Source: Microbacterium cremeum (GTDB lineage Bacteria > Actinomycetota > Actinomycetes > Actinomycetales > Microbacteriaceae). From it: a stretch of DNA of 64,000 nt. Shown here piece after piece: positions 25,460-33,497 of the stretch; position 1 is the stretch's first letter, and each line of letters begins with the position of its first letter. Under the pieces are notes generated by a model. The model did no database searches. It was not told where the DNA came from and worked only from the letters and a program-made list of their open reading frames with translations. The position numbers were made by a program, and so were the translations under genes. The stretch spans positions 2,666,001-2,730,000 of the forward strand of contig NZ_CP063812.1 of the NCBI RefSeq assembly GCF_015277855.1, in the 5' to 3' direction.

Positions 25460-25804
25460 ATGAGGATCCTGGTGGTCTGCGGAGCGGGTGCCTCGAGCAC
25501 CTTCGTCGCACAGCGCGTGCGCCACGCCGCACACGACCGGGGCCTCGCCTACACCGCCTTCGCCGGCACCGAGCAGTCGCTCCCGATCGATCTCGATGCC
25601 GCCGACGTCGTACTCGTCGGTCCGCACCTCGCGCATGCGCTGGAGCGCATCGAGCGGGATGCCGCCGCACGGGGCACGACGGTGGTGCTGCTGCCGTCCG
25701 ACATCTTCCGGGATCTCGACGGCACGCGCACGCTCGACCTGGTGCATGCCGCGGTCGGAGGCCCCGGGGGGCCGCCTCCGGCCGCGGACGCCCCACCCGA
25801 ATGA
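25460..25804 (+). CDS. PTS IIB-like protein (lactose/cellobiose IIB fold)
   Basis: A 114-residue protein beginning ILVVCGAGASSTFVAQRV, the P-loop with the phosphorylatable Cys near residue 7 of lactose/cellobiose-type IIB proteins. Later VVLVGPHLAHALERIE matches the second half of the fold. The tail is rich in Gly, Pro and Ala (PGGPPPAADAPPE) and probably unstructured. No matching IIC for this IIB class is in the window; the mannitol permease carries its own IIB domain. It is the first gene of the operon, so it could carry phosphate to the regulator or to another permease. Confidence 0.85.
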   Translation: MRILVVCGAGASSTFVAQRVRHAAHDRGLAYTAFAGTEQSLPIDLDAADVVLVGPHLAHALERIERDAAARGTTVVLLPSDIFRDLDGTRTLDLVHAAVGGPGGPPPAADAPPE

Positions 25805-25845
25805 CACGAAACCAGACCCGCCAGCCACGACAGAGAGGTCACGAC

Positions 25846-26121
25846 ATGCCACCCATCTCACGCACGGTCCGCATCGGCTCGTCCCACGGACTCCACGCAC
25901 GCCCCGCGAAGATGTTCGCCCAGGCGGCGAAGGATGCCGGCATCCCGGTGACCATCGCGAAGGACTCCGGCAGCCCGGTCAACGCCGCGAGCATCCTGGG
26001 CGTGATCGCACTCGGCGTCGAGCAGGGCGACTACGTCACCCTCACTGCGGACGGCGACGGCGCGGAAGCGACGCTCGACCGGCTCGCAGAGCTGCTGACC
26101 ACCGACCACGACGCGCAGTGA
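25846..26121 (+). CDS. ptsH: phosphocarrier protein HPr
   Basis: A 91-residue HPr. SSHGLHARPAKMFAQAA carries the phosphoacceptor His (residue near 16) with the HARP motif. The regulatory Ser region reads SPVNAASILGVIALGV, in place of the usual KSIMGVM. HPr takes phosphate from EI and gives it to IIA domains. ATG 25846 follows AGAGAGGTC at normal spacing. It is unusual that HPr is inside a sugar-specific operon; it lies six bases before the likely EI start, so both are co-made. Confidence 0.93.
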   Translation: MPPISRTVRIGSSHGLHARPAKMFAQAAKDAGIPVTIAKDSGSPVNAASILGVIALGVEQGDYVTLTADGDGAEATLDRLAELLTTDHDAQ

Positions 26122-26126
26122 CGGCC

Positions 26127-27836
26127 ATGGCAGAGCTTCGAGGAGTCGGCATCGGACTGGGCGTCGCCCAGGGCCCCGTCGCGCGCATGGCGGAGCCCCT
26201 TCCGGCCCCGTCCGACGCGCCGAGCACGCTCAGCGCCGACGAGGAGAAGGCGCGCGTGACGGATGCCGTCGCCGCCGTCGCACGCGAGCTCGAGCAGCGC
26301 GGTGCCCAGGCGGGCGGCGCCGCACAGGAGGTACTCGAGGCGCAGGCGATGATGGCGGAGGATCCGACGCTCGCCGACGAGGTGAACGCGCGGCTCGCGC
26401 AGGGCAGGACGGGCGAGTTCGCGGTGTTCGACGCGTTCGCGTCGTTCCGCGAGCAGCTGACGGCCCTCGGCGGCTACCTCGGCGAGCGCGCGGCCGACCT
26501 CGACGACGTCGCCCAGCGCGTCATCGCGCGGCTGCGTGGCGTGCCGGCTCCGGGAGTGCCCGATCCGGGGCATCCGTTCGTGCTCGTCGCGAAGGATCTC
26601 GCGCCGGCCGACACCGCCCTGCTCGACCTCGACAAGGTGCTGGCGCTGGTGACCACCGAGGGCGGGCCGACCTCGCACACCGCGATCCTGGCGCGCGAGA
26701 AGTCGATCGTCGCCGTGGTGGGCGCCGTCGAGGCGACCGGGCTCCGCGACGGCGAGACCGTGATCGTGGATGCCGCCGCCGGCGTCGTCACGACCGCGCC
26801 GACGGCCGACGAGCTCGACCGGGCGAACCGTCGCGCGGCGGACCGTGCGGCTGCGGCATCCGCCCCCATCACCGACGGGGCGCTCGCCGACGGCACCGCC
26901 GTGCCGCTGCTGGCCAATCTCGGCAACGCTGACGGGGCGGCCGACGCCGTGGCCCTCGGCGCCGAGGGCGTGGGCCTGTTCCGCACCGAGTTCCTCTTCC
27001 TCAGCGCCAACCAGGCGCCGACCGTCGAGCAGCAGCGCGAGGCGTACACGAAGCTGCTCGCCGCGTTCCCCGGCAAGAAGGTCGTCGTGCGCGTGCTCGA
27101 CGCCGGGGCCGACAAGCCGCTGCCGTTCCTCAACGACGCGCACGAGGAGAACCCGGCACTGGGACTGCGGGGCCTTCGCGCGCTGCGCGCGAGCGAGGAC
27201 ATCCTGCGCGAGCAGCTCACCGCTCTCGCCGAAGCGGATGCCGCGACCCGCGCCCACGCGGGAGGCGGGGCCGACCTGTGGGTCATGGCGCCGATGGTGG
27301 CGACGGTCGAAGAGACCGAGTACTTCGTCGACATCGCGCGCGACTACGGCATCAGGACCGCCGGGGTCATGGTCGAGGTGCCGTCCTCGGCGCTGCTGGC
27401 CGACCGCATCCTCGCGCACGCGGACTTCGCGTCGATCGGCACGAACGACCTCACGCAGTACACGCTCGCCGCCGACCGCCTGCTCGGCTCGGTCGCGGCC
27501 TTCCAGGACCCGTGGCACCCCGCGGTGCTGCGCCTGATCCGCGAGGTCGGCGACGCCGGCCGCACCCACGGCAAGCCCGTCGGCATCTGCGGCGAGGCCG
27601 CTGCCGATCCGCTGCTGGCGGTCGTGCTGGTGGGTCTGGGCGCCACGAGCCTGTCGATGGCGCCGACTGCGCTCGCCGACGTGCGAGCCACCCTGCTGCA
27701 GCACACTCTCGACGACGCTCGCGAGGTCGCCGCAGCCGCCCTGTCCGCGTCCGACGCGGCATCCGCCCGCGTCGCGGCCGAGCGCGCCGCGACGCGGATG
27801 ACGAACCCCGCGGCCCCGGCCGCAGCCGACAAGTAG
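26127..27836 (+). CDS. ptsI: phosphoenolpyruvate-protein phosphotransferase (enzyme I)
   Basis: Enzyme I takes phosphate from PEP and passes it to HPr. The 569-residue length is normal. The phosphoacceptor His lies in TTEGGPTSHTAILARE; the PEP-binding barrel shows GLFRTEFLFL, GLRGLRALRA, VMVEVPSSALLAD and IGTNDLTQYTLAADR; the Cys of the active site is in GICGEAA. ATG 26127 is used; GTG 26118 overlaps the HPr stop and is equally possible. The C-terminus is Ala-rich. Confidence 0.95.
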   Translation: MAELRGVGIGLGVAQGPVARMAEPLPAPSDAPSTLSADEEKARVTDAVAAVARELEQRGAQAGGAAQEVLEAQAMMAEDPTLADEVNARLAQGRTGEFAVFDAFASFREQLTALGGYLGERAADLDDVAQRVIARLRGVPAPGVPDPGHPFVLVAKDLAPADTALLDLDKVLALVTTEGGPTSHTAILAREKSIVAVVGAVEATGLRDGETVIVDAAAGVVTTAPTADELDRANRRAADRAAAASAPITDGALADGTAVPLLANLGNADGAADAVALGAEGVGLFRTEFLFLSANQAPTVEQQREAYTKLLAAFPGKKVVVRVLDAGADKPLPFLNDAHEENPALGLRGLRALRASEDILREQLTALAEADAATRAHAGGGADLWVMAPMVATVEETEYFVDIARDYGIRTAGVMVEVPSSALLADRILAHADFASIGTNDLTQYTLAADRLLGSVAAFQDPWHPAVLRLIREVGDAGRTHGKPVGICGEAAADPLLAVVLVGLGATSLSMAPTALADVRATLLQHTLDDAREVAAAALSASDAASARVAAERAATRMTNPAAPAAADK

Positions 27837-27866
27837 AAGCAACCACAAAGTAGAAGGAGAACAGCT

Positions 27867-29429
27867 ATGACAACGGCGTCTGCACCTGCCACCAGCGGCG
27901 GGTCGAGAGCACGAGTCGGAGTCCAGCGCTTCGGCACGTTCCTCTCCGGCATGATCATGCCGAACATCCCCGCGCTCATCGCGTGGGGCATCTTCACGGC
28001 GTTCTTCATCGATGTGGGGTGGACGCCCAACGCGGACCTCGCGACGATCGTCGGGCCGTTCATCCACTACGCGCTGCCGCTGCTGATCGCCTACACGGGT
28101 GGCAGCATCGTGTACAACGTGCGCGGTGGCGTGGTCGCGGTCATCGCGACCATGGGCGCGATCGCGGGGTCCGACCTCCTGGTCGCGAACTTCAACGCGG
28201 CGCTCGCCGAGGGTGAGAAGCCGCTCGGCCAGGTGCACATGTTCATCGGCGCGATGATCCTGGCTCCGATCGCGGCCTACACGATGAAGTGGCTCGACAG
28301 CCTGTGGGAGGGCAAGATCAAGGCGGGCTTCGAGATGCTCGTCAACATGTTCTCGGCCGGCATCTGGGGCTTCGTCATGGCGGTCGTCGGGTTCTACCCG
28401 ATCGCCTGGCTGGTCAACGGCCTCATGCAGATGCTCGGGAACGCCGTGAACTGGCTCGTCGAGGTGAACCTGCTTCCTCTCACCAGCATCCTCATCGAGC
28501 CCGCCAAGGTCTTCTTCCTCAACAACGCCATCAACCACGGCGTGCTGACCCCGCTGGGCATCCAGCAGTCGGCCGAGGACGGCTCGTCGATCCTGTTCCT
28601 GCTCGAGGCGAACCCCGGCCCGGGTGTCGGCCTGTTGCTGGCGTTCACCTTCTTCGGCCTCGGCGCGGCGCGTGCCTCCGCGCCCGGTGCGGCGGTGATC
28701 CAGTTCTTCGGCGGCATCCACGAGGTGTACTTCCCGTACGCGCTCATGAAGCCGATCCTGATCCTGGCGCTCATCGCGGGCGGCATGACCGGCGTCACCA
28801 CGAACATGCTCCTGGGCGGCGCGCTCCGCGCGCCCGCGGCTCCAGGCAGCATCATCGCGGTCCTCGCACAGACGGCCACGGGAGCGTACGTCGCAGTCAT
28901 CCTCTCGGTGATCCTGTCGGCCGCCGTGACCTTCCTCATCGCGTGGGTGATCCTGCGGGCGTCGCGCAAGCGCGACCTCGAGGCGATGGCGGCGACCGAC
29001 GACGCGTTCGGGGCGGCGATCACGCAGACCGAGGCGGCCAAGGGCAAGTCGTCGGAGCACCTCAGCGGCATGCGCGGCGGCGCGGCGACGCAGGCCGACG
29101 GCGGTGTCGAGCCGGCGGTCATGACCGAGCGCGAGATCCGCAACATCGTGTTCGCGTGCGACGCGGGCATGGGCTCGTCGGCGATGGGTGCGAGCGTGCT
29201 GCGCAACAAGATCAAGAAGGCGGGCATCGAGGACGTCACGGTCGTCAACAAGGCGATCGCGGCGCTGGATGCCTCGGCCGACCTGGTCATCACGCAGAAC
29301 CAGCTGACCGACCGGGCGCGGCAGAAGACGCCGGACGCGGTGCATGTCTCGGTCGACAACTTCATGAACTCGCCGAAGTACGACGAGGTCGTGGACCTCG
29401 TCCGTTCCCAGCACCAGGATGGTGCCTAG
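27867..29429 (+). CDS. mtlA: PTS mannitol transporter, IICB subunit
   Basis: The permease brings mannitol in and phosphorylates it to mannitol 1-phosphate. The 520-residue protein has the IIC start QRFGTFLSGMIMPNIPALIAWG, about eight membrane spans, the substrate-site sequence IHEVYFPYALM (GGIHE, equivalent to the essential Gly-Ile-His-Glu loop), and a C-terminal IIB domain whose Cys lies in IVFACDAGMGSSAMGA near residue 430. The IIA domain is encoded separately by mtlF. ATG 27867 follows AGAAGGAGAA. Confidence 0.96.
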   Translation: MTTASAPATSGGSRARVGVQRFGTFLSGMIMPNIPALIAWGIFTAFFIDVGWTPNADLATIVGPFIHYALPLLIAYTGGSIVYNVRGGVVAVIATMGAIAGSDLLVANFNAALAEGEKPLGQVHMFIGAMILAPIAAYTMKWLDSLWEGKIKAGFEMLVNMFSAGIWGFVMAVVGFYPIAWLVNGLMQMLGNAVNWLVEVNLLPLTSILIEPAKVFFLNNAINHGVLTPLGIQQSAEDGSSILFLLEANPGPGVGLLLAFTFFGLGAARASAPGAAVIQFFGGIHEVYFPYALMKPILILALIAGGMTGVTTNMLLGGALRAPAAPGSIIAVLAQTATGAYVAVILSVILSAAVTFLIAWVILRASRKRDLEAMAATDDAFGAAITQTEAAKGKSSEHLSGMRGGAATQADGGVEPAVMTEREIRNIVFACDAGMGSSAMGASVLRNKIKKAGIEDVTVVNKAIAALDASADLVITQNQLTDRARQKTPDAVHVSVDNFMNSPKYDEVVDLVRSQHQDGA

Positions 29430-29440
29430 GCGCTGAGACA

Positions 29441-29481
29441 GCGGTGGGGCCGGGCAGGCGACACGCCCCCGGTCCCACCGC
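29441..29481 (+). terminator. 14-bp hairpin between mtlA and mtlF
   Basis: GCGGTGGGGCCGGG (29441-29454) and CCCGGTCCCACCGC (29468-29481) pair at 13 of 14 around a 13-base loop. No T tract follows, so it is more likely an mRNA-stability or processing element, or a partial terminator, than a full stop. Confidence 0.5.
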
Positions 29482-29534
29482 CTCCGTGCGGGCGCCGCGC
29501 CGCGGCATCCGGAATTCGACGAAAGGCGACAGAC

Positions 29535-29972
29535 ATGGCCAAGGACGTACTGACCCTCGGACAGGTGCGGATCCACTCCGGCGGCGCCACGCGCGAGGAG
29601 GCGATGAAGGAGGCCGCCGGCATCCTCGAGGCGGCGGGAGCGGTCACGGGCGCGTACTTCGACGCGATGCTGCAGCGCGAGCAGACCGTGTCGACCTACA
29701 TGGGCAACGAGCTCGCGATCCCCCACGGCACGAACGAGACCAAGAACGCGATCCTCGAGTCGGCGCTGTCGGTCGTCCGCTACGACGGCGGCGTGGACTG
29801 GGGCGGCGAGCCGGTGACGTTCGTCGTCGGCATCGCCGGCAAGGGCGACGAGCACCTCGAGATCCTGTCGCAGATCGCGATCCTGTTCTCGGAGGAGGAC
29901 GACGTGGCCAGGCTCAAGGCGGCGCAGACTCCCGAGGAGCTGTTCTCCCTCGTGTCGGCGGCGGGCGTGTGA
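29535..29972 (+). CDS. mtlF: PTS mannitol transporter, IIA subunit
   Basis: A 145-residue IIA protein of the mannitol/fructose class. It shows SGGATREEAMKEAAGIL, MLQREQTVSTYMGNELAIPHGTNE with the phosphoacceptor His (near residue 66), and VTFVVGIAGKGDEHLEILSQIA. It passes phosphate from HPr to the IIB domain of MtlA. ATG 29535 follows GAAAGGCGACAG. Its stop codon overlaps the mtlD start by one base (TGATG). Confidence 0.96.
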   Translation: MAKDVLTLGQVRIHSGGATREEAMKEAAGILEAAGAVTGAYFDAMLQREQTVSTYMGNELAIPHGTNETKNAILESALSVVRYDGGVDWGGEPVTFVVGIAGKGDEHLEILSQIAILFSEEDDVARLKAAQTPEELFSLVSAAGV

Positions 29973-31126
29973 TGAAGGCCGTCCACTTCGGCGCCGGCAA
30001 CATCGGCCGCGGCTTCGTCGGGCTGCTGCTGCACGAGGGCGGCTACGAGGTGGTGTTCTCGGATGTCGCGGGCCCGCTCGTCGACGCCATCAACGCGGCG
30101 AGCAGCTACACCGTGCACGAGGTGGGCGCGGGCGGACGCGACATCGAGGTCACCGGCTTCCGCGCCCTCAACAGCGCCGAGCATCCCGACCGGGTGATCG
30201 ACGAGATCGCGACCGCGAACGTGGTGACCACTGCGGTCGGCCCGACCGTGCTGAAGTTCGTCGCGCCGCTGGTCATGTCGGGGCTCGCACTGCGCGACCC
30301 GGCATCGCCTGCGCTGCAGATCATGGCGTGCGAGAACGCCATCAACGCCACCGACCTGCTGCGCGACGAGATCGCGGAGATCGCCGGTGACGCGTGGGAG
30401 GCCCTCTCGTCGCGCGCCGTCTTCGCCAACACCGCCGTCGACCGTATCGTGCCCGCGCAGCCGGAGGGCCACGGCGTCGACGTCACGGTCGAGCCGTTCT
30501 TCGAGTGGGCGATCGAGCGGCCGCCGTTCGGCGACCAGCCGCCGAACATCCCCGGCGCGCACTTCGTCGACGACCTCGCGCCCTACATCGAGCGCAAGCT
30601 CTTCACCGTCAACACCGGGCACGCGGCGACCGCGTACTTCGGCGCCCGGGCGGGCGTCGAGACGATCGCCGAGGCCCTCGCCGATCCCGAGCTGTCGGCA
30701 CGTGTCGAGGCGGCCCTGGAAGAGACCTCGGCGCTGCTCGAGGCCAAGCACGGACTCGACGCGGGCGACCTCGCGGTGTACCGCGCGACGATCCTGAGCC
30801 GGTTCCAGAACGACGCGCTCCCCGACACGGTGTGGCGGGTCGGACGCCAACCGCTGCGCAAGCTCTCGCGCCACGAGCGGTTCGTCGGTCCTGCGGCCGA
30901 GGCGGCCGAGCGCGGGCTGGGCGTCGACGCGCTGGTCGACGCGATGGGGGCGGCACTGGCGTTCGACGACTCCGAAGACCCGCAGTCCGTGGACCTGCAG
31001 CGGATGCTGCGCGAGCAGGACGCGGCGGCGGTCACGGCATCCGTCACCGGCCTCGACCCGGAGCACCCGCTCTTCGCGCCCGTGGCGGCGGTGGTCGCGG
31101 CTCGGCAGGCCGAGCTCGGAGTCTGA
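29972..31126 (+). CDS. mtlD: mannitol-1-phosphate 5-dehydrogenase
   Basis: The enzyme oxidises mannitol 1-phosphate to fructose 6-phosphate with NAD. The 384-residue length fits. The N-terminus has the NAD loop VHFGAGNIGRGFVGLLL. The catalytic-region motif is KLFTVNTGHAATAYFG, with the active-site Lys/Asn/His set of the long-chain mannitol dehydrogenases, and later RFQNDALPDTVWRVGRQPLRKLS. It ends the transport-and-entry block of the operon. Confidence 0.96.
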   Translation: MKAVHFGAGNIGRGFVGLLLHEGGYEVVFSDVAGPLVDAINAASSYTVHEVGAGGRDIEVTGFRALNSAEHPDRVIDEIATANVVTTAVGPTVLKFVAPLVMSGLALRDPASPALQIMACENAINATDLLRDEIAEIAGDAWEALSSRAVFANTAVDRIVPAQPEGHGVDVTVEPFFEWAIERPPFGDQPPNIPGAHFVDDLAPYIERKLFTVNTGHAATAYFGARAGVETIAEALADPELSARVEAALEETSALLEAKHGLDAGDLAVYRATILSRFQNDALPDTVWRVGRQPLRKLSRHERFVGPAAEAAERGLGVDALVDAMGAALAFDDSEDPQSVDLQRMLREQDAAAVTASVTGLDPEHPLFAPVAAVVAARQAELGV

Positions 31127-31136
31127 CGGGGCGGGC

Positions 31137-31142
31137 TACTGT
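31137..31142 (+). promoter_or_regulatory. leaderless -10 box for the alpha/beta hydrolase
   Basis: TACTGT followed by six bases and GTG 31149. It suggests the hydrolase is not simply part of the mtl operon. Confidence 0.4.
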
Positions 31143-31148
31143 CGTGAT

Positions 31149-31919
31149 GTGACAGACACGCCTGTGCCCGCATCCGGGCCGCGGCGGCGCGGCCTCCGGG
31201 TGCTGTGGTGGATCCTCGGAGCGGTCGCTGCCGTCGTGGTGCTCGCGATCGCCGGGATCGTCATCTGGAGCCAGGCCGGCGTGTACCAGGCCGAGCAGGG
31301 GCCGCTCGACGACGTGCTCGCGGACCCCGCGATCGAGATCACCGACACGCCGGCCGGGATCGTGCTGGCTCCTGCCGGCGCTTCGAGCGACGTGGGACTG
31401 GTGTACATCCCGGGCGCCAAGGTCGATCCCAGGGCGTACGCCTCGAAGCTCTCGGGAGCGGTCGAGTCGGGCATGACCGTCGTCATCACCAGACCGTGGC
31501 TGAATCTGGCGTTCTTCGACGTCCGGCCGCTCACGACCTTCACCGACCTCGCGCCGGAGGTCGAAACGTGGATCGTGGGCGGGCACTCCCTCGGCGGGGT
31601 CCGCGCCTGTCAGCTGGCGACGGATGCCGATGCCCTCGCGCTCTTCGCGTCGTACTGTTCGAACGACCTGGGCGACTCCGGGCTCGCGGTCCTCGGCATC
31701 GCGGGCAGCGCCGACGGACTGTCGACGCCCGAGAAGATCGCGGAGGCGCGACCTCTCCTGCCTGCGGACGCGCAGATGGACGTCATCGAGGGCGCTGCGC
31801 ACTCGTCGTTCGGCGACTACGGGCCGCAGGCGGGCGACGGGACCCCCACGATCTCCGACGACGAGATGCGCGACGCGCTCACGTCGCTCCTCGACGGGTT
31901 CGCCGCACCGCTGGGCTGA
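31149..31919 (+). CDS. membrane-anchored alpha/beta hydrolase-fold protein
   Basis: A 256-residue protein. After a basic N-terminus (RRRGLRVLW) there is one membrane span (about residues 18-42), so the rest is probably outside the cell. The hydrolase domain has GLVYIPGAKVDP, the nucleophile elbow in IVGGHSLGGVRACQ (Ser near residue 147), DGLSTPEKI, which may hold the acid, and IEGAAHSSFGDYG with the probable catalytic His. This layout is common in actinobacterial proteins of unknown substrate. The likely start is GTG 31149. Confidence 0.82.
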   Translation: MTDTPVPASGPRRRGLRVLWWILGAVAAVVVLAIAGIVIWSQAGVYQAEQGPLDDVLADPAIEITDTPAGIVLAPAGASSDVGLVYIPGAKVDPRAYASKLSGAVESGMTVVITRPWLNLAFFDVRPLTTFTDLAPEVETWIVGGHSLGGVRACQLATDADALALFASYCSNDLGDSGLAVLGIAGSADGLSTPEKIAEARPLLPADAQMDVIEGAAHSSFGDYGPQAGDGTPTISDDEMRDALTSLLDGFAAPLG

Positions 31920-32051
31920 GCGACCAGAAGATCGCCGGCCCGGCGGGTCCGGCGACGCCTGGCGGGCGGATTTCTGTTCCCGCCCGCTCCGGGCCTAGGG
32001 TCGTTGCCTGGGGTCGGCACGACGAAGTGTGGAGACGGACATGAGGGACGC

Positions 32052-33497
32052 ATGAGCGAGCGCCGGTATGCCATCATCGGAGCCGGGCCGTCGGGACTCT
32101 CGGCGGCGCGCGCCCTCCAGAAGGCCGGGATCGCGTTCGACGGCTACGAGGCCTCGCGCGGAGTCGGCGGCCTGTGGGACATCGAGAACCCGCGCTCGAC
32201 GATGTACGAGTCGGCGCACCTCATCTCGTCGCGCACCACGACCGAGTTCTCCGAGTTCCCGATGCGCTCGCGCGCGGACTACCCCGGCCACCGCGAGCTC
32301 ATCGAGTACTTCCGCGAGTTCGCCGACCACTTCGGGCTCACCGCGCGGTTCCGTTTCGGCACCGAGGTCACCTCGCTCGAGCGGGACGGCGACGGCTGGA
32401 TGCTGCGTGCCGCACCTTCGGCGAGCCGCGGGACCGGCGATGCGGACGCGGGCACCGGCGACGCGATCGCGCAGCGGTACGACGGCGTGATCCTCGCCAA
32501 CGGCACGCTCGCCGAGCCCAACGTTCCCGCATTCCGCGGCGAGTTCACGGGTGAGCTGCTGCACACCAGCGCGTACAAGTCCGCAACGGCGCTGACGGGC
32601 AAGCGCGTGCTCATCATCGGTGCCGGCAACTCGGGCTGCGACATCGCCGTCGATGCCGTGCACCATGCCGCGTCGGTCGAGATGAGCGTGCGGCGCGGGT
32701 ACTACTTCGTGCCGCGGTACCTCTTCGGCAGGCCCTCCGACACACTGGACCAGGGCCGTCCGCTGCCGGCCCCGATCAAGCAGTTCGTCGACCGGCGGGT
32801 GCTGCGCGCATTCACCGGCGATCCGGTCCGGTTCGGCTTCCCCCGGCCCGACTACAAGCTGTACGAGTCGCATCCGATCGTCAACACGATGGTGCTGAAC
32901 CACCTCGGCCAGGGCGATCTGCGGATCCGCCCGGACGTCGACCGGTTCGACGGCCGCACCGTGCACTTCCGCGACGGCGCGTCGGGCGAGTACGACGTGG
33001 TGCTGCTTGCGACGGGCTACACCCTGGACTACCCGTTCGTCGCCCGCGAAGACCTCAACTGGACGGGCTGGTCGCCCCGCCTCTACCTCAACGTCTTCCC
33101 GCCTTCGTTCAACGGGCTGTACGTCATCGGCATGATCGAAGCGTCGGGCATCGGCTGGCAGGGCCGCTACGAGCAGGCCGAGCTCGTCGCCGCATACCTC
33201 TCGGCCCTCGAACACCACCCGCAGCGCGCGGCCGCCTTCCGCGAGCGGGTCGCGCACGAGCCGTGGCCCGACCTCACCGGCGGCTACCGCTATCTCGGCC
33301 TGGAGCGCATGTCGTACTACGTCAACAAGACCGCGTACCGCAGAGCTGTGCGCGCGGCCATCGAAGGACTGCGGACGGATGCCTCGGCGCAGGCGCCCCG
33401 GCGCGGCCCCTTCGATCGGTTGTCGAGCCTGTCGAGACACAGTGACCGCAAGGATGCCGCGACCCGGCACCGTCGCACCCGGAAGGTCTCCGCGTGA
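32052..33497 (+). CDS. flavin-containing monooxygenase (FMO/Baeyer-Villiger-like)
   Basis: A 481-residue flavoprotein with FAD motif AIIGAGPSGLSAARALQ, the FMO fingerprint FTGELLHTSAYK (F-x-G-x3-H-x3-Y), a second Rossmann loop VLIIGAGNSGCDIAVD for NADPH, and LLATGYTLDYPF near the end. The enzyme would oxygenate a ketone, amine or sulphide. ATG 32052 is chosen because an SD-like GGGA and the family N-terminus fit. The last 30 or so residues (RGPFDRLSSLSRHSDRKD...) come from a repeat inserted at 33418-33438. It overlaps the next gene by four bases. Confidence 0.87.
   Translation: MSERRYAIIGAGPSGLSAARALQKAGIAFDGYEASRGVGGLWDIENPRSTMYESAHLISSRTTTEFSEFPMRSRADYPGHRELIEYFREFADHFGLTARFRFGTEVTSLERDGDGWMLRAAPSASRGTGDADAGTGDAIAQRYDGVILANGTLAEPNVPAFRGEFTGELLHTSAYKSATALTGKRVLIIGAGNSGCDIAVDAVHHAASVEMSVRRGYYFVPRYLFGRPSDTLDQGRPLPAPIKQFVDRRVLRAFTGDPVRFGFPRPDYKLYESHPIVNTMVLNHLGQGDLRIRPDVDRFDGRTVHFRDGASGEYDVVLLATGYTLDYPFVAREDLNWTGWSPRLYLNVFPPSFNGLYVIGMIEASGIGWQGRYEQAELVAAYLSALEHHPQRAAAFRERVAHEPWPDLTGGYRYLGLERMSYYVNKTAYRRAVRAAIEGLRTDASAQAPRRGPFDRLSSLSRHSDRKDAATRHRRTRKVSA
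33418..33438 (+). repeat. intergenic repeat word captured inside the monooxygenase 3' end
   Basis: TTGTCGAGCCTGTCGAGAC within this stretch is a word I associate with dispersed intergenic repeats of Microbacteriaceae. Here it is translated, giving the residues RLSSLSR of a basic C-terminal tail after the conserved enzyme domain has ended. The family origin is from memory, not shown by a second copy here. Confidence 0.45.

Noticed and set aside
26031..29855. Open frame of 1274 codons on the minus strand
   Set aside because: Antisense shadow of ptsI, mtlA and mtlF with Arg/His-rich composition and no domain.
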